From: Arthrobacter sp. SPG23
Lineage (GTDB): Bacteria; Actinomycetota; Actinomycetes; Actinomycetales; Micrococcaceae
Direction: 5' to 3'
Assembly: GCF_000876655.1 (NCBI RefSeq)
Contig: NZ_JYCN01000009.1
Span: 1-64,000, forward strand
Length of the DNA: 64,000 bases
Shown: positions 18,721 to 25,777 of the stretch, one piece after another
Layout: each line of letters begins with the position of its first letter
Position numbering within the stretch: position 1 is the first letter of the stretch
Translations under genes and position numbers: made by a program
The notes under the pieces: model-generated
Told to the model about the DNA's origin: nothing
What the model saw: the letters and a program-made list of their open reading frames with translations, nothing else
Databases searched by the model: none

Positions 18721-19191
18721 ATGAGCCAAGAGAAAGCCGGGATCCGGCTGGTCCAGCGTCCCGAACAGCCCACCGCCGTCGTCCGGGAAAAAGTGCCCAT
18801 GAACGAGCTGCCGGACTTCTTTGGCCGCGCTTACGGCGCCGTTATGGCAGCGGCCCAAAACCAGGGCGTGCAGCTGACCGGGCCGCCTTTTGGCCGGTAC
18901 CTGGGCATGCCCACGGACACCGTCGACGTCGAGGCGGGCTTTCCGGTGTCGGCGCCCATCACGGCGTCAGCGGGAGTGGAGGCCGGAACCCTGCCCGCGT
19001 GCCGGGCCTTCGAAGCCACCCACGTTGGTCCTTACGACTCGCTGGTCACCACGTACAACGACATCCAGGAGCGGATGAAGGAAGAGGGATTCAGCCCGTC
19101 CGATTCCATGTGGGAGTACTACTTAAGCGACCCTGCCACGGAGCCCGATCCGGCAACATGGCGGACCGTCGTTGTATGGCCGGTGGCATAG
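18721..19191 (+). CDS. GyrI-like / effector-binding domain protein
   Basis: 156 residues resembling the GyrI-like small-molecule binding domain (as in the C-terminal part of AraC/BmrR-type regulators) without a DNA-binding domain. Recognisable text: QPTAVVREKVPMNELPDFFGRAYG, FGRYLGMP, VEAGFPVSAPI, ATHVGPYDSLVTTYNDIQ and WEYYLSDPATEPDPATWRT, matching the two-fold SHS2-module layout. It probably binds a hydrophobic or cationic ligand; none can be named. The frame is open to 18643, but the ATG at 18721 is preferred because earlier residues are Arg/Pro-rich and start just after the tRNA. Confidence 0.8.
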   Translation: MSQEKAGIRLVQRPEQPTAVVREKVPMNELPDFFGRAYGAVMAAAQNQGVQLTGPPFGRYLGMPTDTVDVEAGFPVSAPITASAGVEAGTLPACRAFEATHVGPYDSLVTTYNDIQERMKEEGFSPSDSMWEYYLSDPATEPDPATWRTVVVWPVA

Positions 19192-19239
19192 GTCCCGGGG
19201 CAGCCTCCCGGTTCCCCGGACTAGTCCTTCTTCCCCGGA

Positions 19240-19590
19240 CTAGTTCTCCGCATCGATCTTTTCGAGCAGGTCCTTGGCGGCCTTGGCGATTTCATCGTGG
19301 TTGTGCTGGGCAGCCCGGCTTTCCAGGGACACAACAGCGCAACGGTGGACTTTCTTGAAATCCCCAAAAGGAAAACTCACGCTGCCCTTGGTTCCCTCTG
19401 ATTCGTCAGGGTCCAGGCCGAGGTGCCACGCGGAGAATTCCGAAAAGCCGTGCTTGTCGATGAAGGCATTTTCCTGGTCCGTCGAAGGTGCGTGCTCGCT
19501 CCAGTCGTCCCGGGTGTCACGGACAACCTTCCCGTCCTTCACCAGGCTGCGGGCGTGCTCCAGCGACTTCTTGTTCAGTTTCGTGGCCAT
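19240..19590 (-). CDS. Conserved hypothetical protein, 116 aa
   Basis: Small soluble acidic protein beginning MATKLNKKSLEHARSLVKDGK and ending in a charged helix EIAKAAKDLLEKIDAEN. The middle contains HGFSEFSAWHLGLD and VSFPFGDFKKVHRCAVVSLESRAAQ. It has no signal peptide, membrane segment or motif I recognise; the text resembles conserved hypotheticals of soil bacteria. The ATG at 19590 is preceded by GGAGGT, a strong ribosome site, while the longer open frame upstream is Arg-rich and implausible. The ribosome site is embedded in a 12-bp palindrome (19595-19606). Confidence 0.75.
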   Translation of the reverse strand: MATKLNKKSLEHARSLVKDGKVVRDTRDDWSEHAPSTDQENAFIDKHGFSEFSAWHLGLDPDESEGTKGSVSFPFGDFKKVHRCAVVSLESRAAQHNHDEIAKAAKDLLEKIDAEN

Positions 19591-19594
19591 GCCA

Positions 19595-19606
19595 TACCTC
19601 CGGAGG
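19595..19606. promoter_or_regulatory. Palindrome covering a ribosome-binding site
   Basis: ACCTCCGGAGGT, a perfect 12-bp palindrome 4 nt before the start of the gene at 19240-19590. The GGAGGT half is its ribosome site, so mRNA dimerisation or an operator role is possible, although chance overlap with the ribosome site explains much of it. Confidence 0.4.
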
Positions 19607-19750
19607 TCTCGGATGCGGTGTGCATCAAGGCTAAATCCACGGTGTGCAGGCCGCCAGGGGCCGCCGCGTCTAAAAAGCCGCGCCAAAAAAGTAACGCCGT
19701 GGAGACTGCGGCGAAACGTGCCCACAACATGGGACGCCTACTTTGGGCCT

Positions 19751-19972
19751 ATGACTACACGCCTGCTCACCACAATAGCCTCATGGTTCGAGGCACGGCC
19801 CGCGCCTGCAGCTGCGTCACCCGCGGACCACGGCGCCTGGGAACAGGGCAACGACGCCATCGCCGACGTCACCAGGTGGGGCTGGCTGCCGGCGCTGAGC
19901 GGCGTGGCACTTGCCGGTGACCACGCGGCCAAGGCGCACCGGGAAACGGCTGCTGCTGCCAGCGAGGTGTAA
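19751..19972 (+). CDS. Possible small hypothetical protein, 73 aa
   Basis: Ala-rich frame reading MTTRLLTTIASWFEARPAP and ending ETAAAASEV. It is the only plausible gene between the 116-aa protein and the DUF4193 gene, with codon use like its neighbours, but there is no clear ribosome site and no recognised motif. It could equally be leader sequence. Confidence 0.35.
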   Translation: MTTRLLTTIASWFEARPAPAAASPADHGAWEQGNDAIADVTRWGWLPALSGVALAGDHAAKAHRETAAAASEV

Positions 19973-20128
19973 CCGCCGGGCTGCGGCCCAGGAAGCATGG
20001 TTTCCGCCTACGGGCGACGCAATGTGTCGGGTTGAACACACTTTTCTTCAACTACCGGCATAATGACCTAAACTGCTTCACTGAGGTGCCTGAAATGGCG
20101 CTGCGCAGCAACGAAAGCGAACCCCCAA

Positions 20129-20431
20129 ATGGCTACCGATTACGACGCCCCACGCAAGACAGAAGAAGAGTCTCCGGCTGAATCCCTGGAGGCCCTTCAG
20201 GCGTCCCGCGGCGGCGGAGCCCAGACTGCCGTTATCGACGTTGACGAAAACGACACGGCTGAGGGAATCGACCTTCCCGGTGCGGATCTTTCCGGCGAAG
20301 AACTCACGGTCACCGTTGTTCCCGAGCAGTCCGATGAATTCACCTGTTCCTCCTGCTTCCTGGTCCGCCACCGGTCCCAGGTTGCGCGCGAAAAGAACGG
20401 CATGAAGTACTGCCGCGACTGCGAAGGCTAG
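20129..20431 (+). CDS. DUF4193 zinc-ribbon-like protein
   Basis: 100 residues, recognised as the actinobacterial DUF4193 family. The N-terminal two thirds is acidic and low in order; the C-terminus has two Cys pairs, FTCSSCFLVRHRSQ and YCRDCEG, which should bind one zinc ion. Function unknown; the family is widespread and single-copy in actinobacteria. Starts at the ATG of ATGGCTACCGATTACGAC. It is followed by a GC-rich stem-loop. Confidence 0.88.
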   Translation: MATDYDAPRKTEEESPAESLEALQASRGGGAQTAVIDVDENDTAEGIDLPGADLSGEELTVTVVPEQSDEFTCSSCFLVRHRSQVAREKNGMKYCRDCEG

Positions 20432-20476
20432 GCAGCCGCCGGCGCACCCCACAAGTTCAGAAGCACGGCATCGCAA

Positions 20477-20508
20477 GGCGCCGGCGGCCCGCAGGGGCTG
20501 CCGGCGCC
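20477..20508 (+). terminator. Stem-loop after the DUF4193 gene
   Basis: GGCGCCGGC at 20477-20485 pairs with GCCGGCGCC at 20500-20508 around a 14-nt loop. There is no U-run, so it is a weak intrinsic terminator or an mRNA 3' end stabiliser. Confidence 0.6.
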
Positions 20509-20711
20509 TCGCTGTGTCACCAGGAACTGAGCCCGGGGCCGCCGTCGTTACCACGCATCACGGAACCACGCGCAACGGGCGTCCAAACGGCCCCGGAACG
20601 CTTGGATTTTCGCCGCTGAATAGCCGTCCCGTAACCTCCCGGGCGGCACGCTAACAGTTGGGCGCCGAAGGCATTTCGGCCCTCGTATTCACTTCCCGGC
20701 GCTCCTACGCT

Positions 20712-20723
20712 TGAGATATCTCA
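20712..20723. promoter_or_regulatory. 12-bp palindrome upstream of the AMIN-like gene
   Basis: TGAGATATCTCA, perfect, about 22 bp before the start codon at 20745. It could be an operator overlapping the transcription start; no regulator is known. Confidence 0.4.
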
Positions 20724-20744
20724 TCACTTCCAAGGGTGGCTGAA

Positions 20745-21287
20745 ATGAAGAAATTCCAAGTGTGGCTGGCCGCGATCCTGATGGCGGCAGGATTGGGCCT
20801 GGTGGCGCCTGCCCCGGCGTCCGCCTCGTACTGCGGACTCGTGTGGGGATCGCTGTCGAAGTCCGAGGCGGCCATGAGCACCGCGAAGGTCATCAACGTG
20901 CGGACAGGGCAGCACTACTGCTTCGACCGCCTGGTGGTTGACCTCAACGGTCCGGTGGAAGGCTACACGGTGCGGTACGTCCCCACGGTGGTGCAGGACG
21001 GTTCGGGCCTGCCCATTCCCCTGAGGGGACGGGCATTCCTGCAGATCACGGTCAATGCTCCTGCCTATGACGACAGCGGAAACTCCACGTACAAGCCGGC
21101 CGACCCGAACGAACTGACCAACGTTGGCGGCTACCAAACCTTCCGCCAAGTGGCCTGGGCCGGGAGTTTCGAAGGATATTCGAGCATGGGCCTTGGCGTC
21201 CGCGGGCGCCTTCCGTTCCGGGTATTCAGCCTGGACGGACCCGGGACCGGATCCCGCCTGGTCATTGACGTGGCCCACTACTGGTGA
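20745..21287 (+). CDS. Secreted AMIN-like domain protein
   Basis: 180 residues with an N-terminal signal peptide (MKKFQVWLAAILMAAGLGLV core, likely cleaved after ASA near residue 27-28). The mature part resembles the actinobacterial AMIN-like domain proteins: HYCFDRLVVDLNGPVEGYTVRYVP, a middle segment, and the ending DGPGTGSRLVIDVAHYW. Two Cys residues near the N-terminus of the mature chain may form a disulfide. Secreted, function unknown. The ATG at 20745 has AAGGGTGG upstream; an in-frame GTG at 20736 would add three residues. Confidence 0.8.
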   Translation: MKKFQVWLAAILMAAGLGLVAPAPASASYCGLVWGSLSKSEAAMSTAKVINVRTGQHYCFDRLVVDLNGPVEGYTVRYVPTVVQDGSGLPIPLRGRAFLQITVNAPAYDDSGNSTYKPADPNELTNVGGYQTFRQVAWAGSFEGYSSMGLGVRGRLPFRVFSLDGPGTGSRLVIDVAHYW

Positions 21288-21312
21288 CCTGCTGGCGTAA
21301 CCTGACCGGCCC

Positions 21313-22887
21313 TTACTCCGGAACCACCAGGGCGGGGGTGTCCTTGCGGATGGTTTCGCCGCGGAAGAACCCGGGGCTCAGCCTGGCCATAAGCAGCATG
21401 AATACGGCGCCCAGGGCGAGGATTCCGACGCCGAGGACGAACACCAGCCCCACGCCGAAGATCTCGGATCCGCTGCCGAACTCCGGCGCCAGGCTGTCCG
21501 CGGCCGTCTGCAGGAACACCACCAGCAGCCCCAGCCCGCCCAGCAGCGGGCAGAGGAGCCGCAGCACGAAATTGCGGACGCTGCTGAAGACGGTGTTGCG
21601 GAAGTACCAGGCGCACGCGAACGCCGTCAGCCCGTAGTAGAAGCAGATCATGAGTCCCAGGGCCAGGATGGTGTCGTTGAGGACGTTTTCGCTGACCACG
21701 TGCATCACCGCGTAGAACCCCGCGGAAAGGACACCCGCTGCGACCGTCGCGAAGCCCGGCGTCGCAAACTTCTTGCTCATGTGGCTAAAGGGCTTCGGCA
21801 GGGCGCCGTAGTGTGCCATGGCCAAGAGGCTCCGGGACGGCGAGGTAAACGTGGACTGCAGCGAAGCCGCCGAGCTGGACAGAACCGCCAGCGACATCAG
21901 GATGGCGAACGGGCCCATGACGGGGGACGCCAGCGCGGTGAAGATGTTTGCGTGGTTCTCTTCGTTGTTCAGCCCGACGCCCTCGGTGCCTACGCCGGCG
22001 AACATCATGGTGGCGATGGTGACCAGGAGGTAGATACCCAGGACCACAACTGCGGTCAGGGTGCCGGCAATGCCCGCGGTCTTCTTGCCGTTGGCCGTTT
22101 CCTCGTTTACGGTCAGGCAGACATCCCAGCCCCAGTACACAAAGATGGACAGCGAAATTCCGGCGGCGATCTGGCCGAACGTTTCAATCTTCGTGACGTC
22201 GAACCATTCCCAGCTGAACGGGATGGAGGTTTCCGAGGAAGACCAGTTGGCGAAGGCCATCGCCACGAACAGTCCGAGCACCAGCAGCTGGAAACCCACC
22301 AGGCCGTACTGCACAACCTTGGTGGTGTGCAGGCCGCGGTAGCTGACCCAGACAGCCAGCGCCACAAACACGATGCAGGTGGCGACATTCAGGACCTTGT
22401 TGGCGGCCAGGTCCGCCAACTCCGGCACACCCGTGAGCTGGGCGAGGAACAGATAGAAGAAGTCCACCGCCACTGCGGCCAGGTTGGACAGTACGATGAT
22501 GTTCGCGGCGAGGAGTCCCCAGCCTCCCATCCATCCCACCCACGGGCCGAACGCCTTCGTGACCCAGGTGAAGGTGGTGCCGCTGTCCGGCGAATCGGCG
22601 TTGAGCTCCCGGTAGGCCAGTGACACCAGGATCATGGGAATGAAGCCGATGAGGAATATGACGGGCAACTGCAGCCCGGCTTCGTTAACGGTGGGGCCGA
22701 GGGCACTGGTGAGCGTATAGGCCGGTGCAATGGTGGAAATGCCGAGGACGACGACGGCGAGGAGGCCCAGCTGCCCGCCCTTCAGTCCTTTTCCGGTAAT
22801 GCCGTGTTGCGTGCCGGGGGCGTCGGTACCTGTTAATGCCGGGCCGGCTGCGCCGGCCGGCGAGCTGTGGCGGATGGTTTGGGTCAT
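21313..22887 (-). CDS. APC-family amino acid/polyamine permease
   Basis: 524-residue membrane protein of the amino acid-polyamine-organocation superfamily with about 12 hydrophobic segments. The first membrane helix carries LGISTIAPAYTLTSALGPTV, matching the unwound GxGxxG-type substrate region. Its start is 31 bp downstream of the agmatine deiminase stop on the same strand, so it is in one operon with two agmatine-pathway enzymes; import of agmatine or putrescine is therefore the likeliest role. Substrate is inferred from context, not residues. Confidence 0.88.
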   Translation of the reverse strand: MTQTIRHSSPAGAAGPALTGTDAPGTQHGITGKGLKGGQLGLLAVVVLGISTIAPAYTLTSALGPTVNEAGLQLPVIFLIGFIPMILVSLAYRELNADSPDSGTTFTWVTKAFGPWVGWMGGWGLLAANIIVLSNLAAVAVDFFYLFLAQLTGVPELADLAANKVLNVATCIVFVALAVWVSYRGLHTTKVVQYGLVGFQLLVLGLFVAMAFANWSSSETSIPFSWEWFDVTKIETFGQIAAGISLSIFVYWGWDVCLTVNEETANGKKTAGIAGTLTAVVVLGIYLLVTIATMMFAGVGTEGVGLNNEENHANIFTALASPVMGPFAILMSLAVLSSSAASLQSTFTSPSRSLLAMAHYGALPKPFSHMSKKFATPGFATVAAGVLSAGFYAVMHVVSENVLNDTILALGLMICFYYGLTAFACAWYFRNTVFSSVRNFVLRLLCPLLGGLGLLVVFLQTAADSLAPEFGSGSEIFGVGLVFVLGVGILALGAVFMLLMARLSPGFFRGETIRKDTPALVVPE

Positions 22888-22917
22888 GTCAGGCCCTTTC
22901 TGGGTGGTCAGTTCGGT

Positions 22918-23943
22918 CTAGGAGGCAGCGGGTTGCTGCTGGGTGATGCAGTGGATGCCGCCGCCCCTGGCGAACAGCTCGCGGGCGTCAATGCCCACAA
23001 CCCGGCGGCCGGGGTAGGCGTCGGCGAGGATGCGGAGGGCCTTTTCGTCGTTGGGATCCCCGAAGGTGCAGGCAATCACGCCGCCGTTGACCACGAGGTG
23101 GTTGATGTAGCTGTAGTCCACGAAGCCCTCGCGGTCACTGAGCGCTTCGGGAGCGGGGACCTCGATGATGTTCCACTCGCGGCCGGCTGCGTCCCGGGTA
23201 GTGGACAGGAAACTGATGATTTCGCGGCTGACCTCAAAGTCGGGGTGTGCCGTGTCCTGCTGGGAGTGGACCAGCAGTGTGCCCGGGGACGGGATGGCGG
23301 CCACAATGTCCACGTGGCCGCGGGTGCCGAACCGCTCTGAATCCCTGGTCAGGCCGCGGGGAAGCCAGATGACATGGGTGGCGCCGAGGGTGCGGGCGAG
23401 CTCTGCTTCCACCTCGGCCTTGGACAGCCCGGGGTTGCGTCCCGGATCCAGCTGCACGGTCTCGGTCACCAGCACGGTTCCCTCGCCGTCCACCTGGATG
23501 CCGCCGCCTTCATTGACGAGGGCGGAGGCAATGTGCCGGGCGCCGGACCGGCCGGCTACTTCCGCTCCGATCAGCGAGTCCTTGTCCCAGCGGGCCCAGT
23601 CCTGCCCGCCCCAGCCGTTGAAGACCCAGTCGACGGCACCGAGGCGCCCGTCGCTGTCGAGGACAAAGGTGGGGCCAATGTCCCGCATCCAGGCGTCATT
23701 CAGGTCCGCGGTGAGCACCTCGACGGCGGGACGCAGGTAGCGCGCGGCGGTCTCGACGTCGTCGGGCGTCACCACCACGGTGACCGGCTCGAACTCCACC
23801 GCGGCATTGGCGACGGCGGCCCAGACGGTCCGCGCGGCATGCGCCTCTTCGGCGGTGTCGCCGAGGGTGTAGCCGCCGGTGGGGAACGCCATCCAGATGC
23901 GTTCCTGCGGCGCCGTCTCTGCGGGCATGCGCCAGTGGCTCAC
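22918..23943 (-). CDS. aguA: Agmatine deiminase
   Basis: 341 residues of the agmatine deiminase/peptidyl-arginine deiminase (guanidino-group modifying) family, converting agmatine to N-carbamoylputrescine and ammonia. Visible catalytic segments: LNDAWMRDIGP (Asp83, Asp88), FNGWGG, FGTRGHVDIVA (His210, Asp212) and GGGIHCITQQ with the nucleophile Cys332. Size is usual for the family. Its GTG start overlaps the AguB stop by 4 bp (GTGA), so the two are coupled. Cytoplasmic. Confidence 0.92.
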   Translation of the reverse strand: MSHWRMPAETAPQERIWMAFPTGGYTLGDTAEEAHAARTVWAAVANAAVEFEPVTVVVTPDDVETAARYLRPAVEVLTADLNDAWMRDIGPTFVLDSDGRLGAVDWVFNGWGGQDWARWDKDSLIGAEVAGRSGARHIASALVNEGGGIQVDGEGTVLVTETVQLDPGRNPGLSKAEVEAELARTLGATHVIWLPRGLTRDSERFGTRGHVDIVAAIPSPGTLLVHSQQDTAHPDFEVSREIISFLSTTRDAAGREWNIIEVPAPEALSDREGFVDYSYINHLVVNGGVIACTFGDPNDEKALRILADAYPGRRVVGIDARELFARGGGIHCITQQQPAAS

Positions 23944-24974
23944 GCGGTCACCTCGTGGTAGATGTGTGCTTCGCCGCCGAGCGGTTGCCCGCGCCGCACG
24001 GGTTCGGTGAGCCGGGCGTAAGTGTCCGGACGGCGGGTGGCCAGGAACGGGAACAGCGTGAGCCAGTCCCTGCGCTGGTCCAGGTCCAGGTCGGCGACGA
24101 GGACGGCGGATTCGTCGCGGGGCGCCTGGGCCAGGATCCGGCCGTAGGGGTCCGAGATGAAGGAGGAGCCGTAGAAGTTCAGCGTGCCCTCGTTACCCCA
24201 CCGGTTGGGCGCCACCATGAACAGGCCGTTCGCGATGCCGTTGCCCACGATCACCTGCTGCCAGAGCGGCTGGGTGTCGAAGCCGGGGTGGTCCGGTTCG
24301 GAGCCGATGGCAGTGGGGTAGACCAGGATTTCCGCCCCGCCGAGCGAGTACAGCCGCGCGAGTTCAGGGAACCATTCGTCCCAGCAGGTGGGCATCCCCA
24401 GCCTGGCGCCGCCGAGTTCGGCGGCGGAGTGGACCTCGTAGGCATCGTCCGAGGCCGGGCCTTGGCGGAAGAACTTGTCCTCGTAGTATCCGGCGGTCAC
24501 CGGGATGTGGAGCTTATGTGTGCGGGCCAGCAGCTCACCCTCGGGGGACACCAGGATCGCAGTGTTCAACCCCAGGCCGTCGTCCGAACCGTCCGGGTTC
24601 TCGGCGCGCTGGTACAGCGATGCATGCACGGCAATGCCGCGCCGCCGTGCGGCCTCGGCGGCGAACCGGAACGTGGGGCCCGTCAGCAGGTCCTCGGCGA
24701 GGTCCGAGGGGCGTGGCCGGGCGGCCCAGGAACGGGAAGTGTCGTTTTCGGGAAGCGCATCAGCCGGGTAGCGGGACAGCGTGAGCTCCGGCAGGAAGAC
24801 GACGGTGGCTCCCAGCCGGGCTGCGCGTGCGATGCCGTCCTCAAGTTCTGCGCGGAGGTCCGCGGGGTCGGCATGCCAGCGGTGCTGGACTACACCGATC
24901 CTCAGGGCAGGACGGTCAGAAGGCTGCGTCCGCGCCAGGGAAGCGGGCGGTTCAAGGCAGGTGATTTCAATCAT
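23940..24974 (-). CDS. aguB: N-carbamoylputrescine amidase (nitrilase superfamily)
   Basis: 344-residue carbon-nitrogen hydrolase. The Glu-Lys-Cys triad is visible: FLPELTLS (Glu63), ARTHKLHIP (Lys154) and MPTCWDEWFPE (Cys197). The last motif is typical of N-carbamoylputrescine amidases, which release putrescine, CO2 and ammonia. First gene of an operon with agmatine deiminase and an APC permease, which supports the assignment. It is preceded by an elaborate dyad (24976-25032), so its transcription is probably regulated. The sequence before residue 24 is a short extension. Confidence 0.9.
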   Translation of the reverse strand: MIEITCLEPPASLARTQPSDRPALRIGVVQHRWHADPADLRAELEDGIARAARLGATVVFLPELTLSRYPADALPENDTSRSWAARPRPSDLAEDLLTGPTFRFAAEAARRRGIAVHASLYQRAENPDGSDDGLGLNTAILVSPEGELLARTHKLHIPVTAGYYEDKFFRQGPASDDAYEVHSAAELGGARLGMPTCWDEWFPELARLYSLGGAEILVYPTAIGSEPDHPGFDTQPLWQQVIVGNGIANGLFMVAPNRWGNEGTLNFYGSSFISDPYGRILAQAPRDESAVLVADLDLDQRRDWLTLFPFLATRRPDTYARLTEPVRRGQPLGGEAHIYHEVTA

Positions 24975-24975
24975 G

Positions 24976-25032
24976 GTGAATACTCCAGTGAGACGGTCGT
25001 CACTAAATGAATGACGTTCATTTAGTATTCAC
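24976..25032. promoter_or_regulatory. Compound dyad upstream of the agmatine operon
   Basis: Inner perfect inverted repeat ACTAAATGAA-TGACG-TTCATTTAGT (25002-25026), typical in form for a TetR-type operator. An outer 9-bp pair, GTGAATACT (24976-24984) and AGTATTCAC (25024-25032), encloses it and would form a leader hairpin ending just before the aguB ATG. A further AGTGA/TCACT pair (24987-24991, 25000-25004) lies between. Regulator unknown. Confidence 0.75.
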
Positions 25033-25166
25033 GTGAAGGGGCCCTGTGGCAAGGAAAAAATGAAGAATAATCATTTTGTTAAGCCGCCCGCGAGATTCGG
25101 TGGCGCCGTTGTGGCGGCTGGGATAGTTTCGGATTACCCGAGAAACCGCTGACACCAGGAGGATCA

Positions 25167-25646
25167 ATGAAGGCATCACCGACGCTGACGAATAATCTGC
25201 AGGCTGTGCTCGCGGACCTGATTGAACTGCACATCCAGGGCAAGCAGGCCCACTGGAACATCGTGGGAACGAACTTCCGCGACCTCCACCTGCAGCTGGA
25301 TGAAATCATCGATGCCGCCCGGAACTTCGCCGATGACATGGCGGAGCGCATGCGGGCACTCCACGCCCTGCCGGACGGCCGCAGTTCCACCGTCGCGGAG
25401 ACCACCAGCCTTGCGCAGTTCCCGCAGGGGCTGATCAACACCAAGGATGCAGTCGACCGCATCGTCGCGGCGCTCGAAGCTGCTGTAGGCACCATGCGCA
25501 AGGTCCACGATGAAGTTGATGAGGAAGATCCCACGACGGCGGACCTTTTGCATGAGTTCATCTCCAAGCTCGAGCAGTATGCCTGGATGGTGGGCGCGGA
25601 GAACATGAAGGCCTCGGCCAGTGTGACCACTCCCGACAGCAAGTAA
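25167..25646 (+). CDS. dps: Dps family ferritin-like protein
   Basis: 159 residues. The ferroxidase ligands of Dps are in place: IQGKQAHWNIVGTNFRDLHLQLDEI supplies the His, Asp and Glu set contributed across the dimer interface. Dps forms dodecamers that store iron and detoxify peroxide, often binding DNA. Length is usual. AGGAGG lies 6 nt before the ATG. Divergent from the agmatine operon, sharing a 192-bp gap, and followed by a strong terminator. Regulation by stress sigma factor or OxyR-like proteins is common but no site was recognised. Confidence 0.94.
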   Translation: MKASPTLTNNLQAVLADLIELHIQGKQAHWNIVGTNFRDLHLQLDEIIDAARNFADDMAERMRALHALPDGRSSTVAETTSLAQFPQGLINTKDAVDRIVAALEAAVGTMRKVHDEVDEEDPTTADLLHEFISKLEQYAWMVGAENMKASASVTTPDSK

Positions 25647-25675
25647 GCCCGGCAGTACAGCAGGCAGGTATGACG

Positions 25676-25716
25676 AAAGCCCGGCGCCGGATGATTCCGG
25701 TGCCGGGCTTTCTGTT
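25676..25716 (+). terminator. Terminator after dps
   Basis: AAAGCCCGGCGCCGG (25676-25690) pairs with CCGGTGCCGGGCTTT (25697-25711) around ATGATT, with one G-T pair; the tail is CTGTT. It can also serve the convergent MFS gene. Confidence 0.9.
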
Positions 25717-25777
25717 GCACTACGGAGCGCTGGACGCGCTCCCGATATTTGTCGAGCAGGACTGAGGCGGGACGGCT

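Larger units (their letters stand above)
20432..20744. other. Gene-free stretch after DUF4193
   Basis: 313 bp without a supportable gene. It holds a stem-loop at 20477-20508 just after DUF4193 and, near its end, the TGAGATATCTCA palindrome upstream of the next gene. Nothing else was recognised. Confidence 0.6.

Noticed and set aside
19274..19972. 232-residue plus-strand open frame opposite the 116-aa protein
   Set aside because: Its first 159 codons lie antisense to a gene with a good ribosome site; only the last 73 codons from 19751 are kept, as a low-confidence gene.
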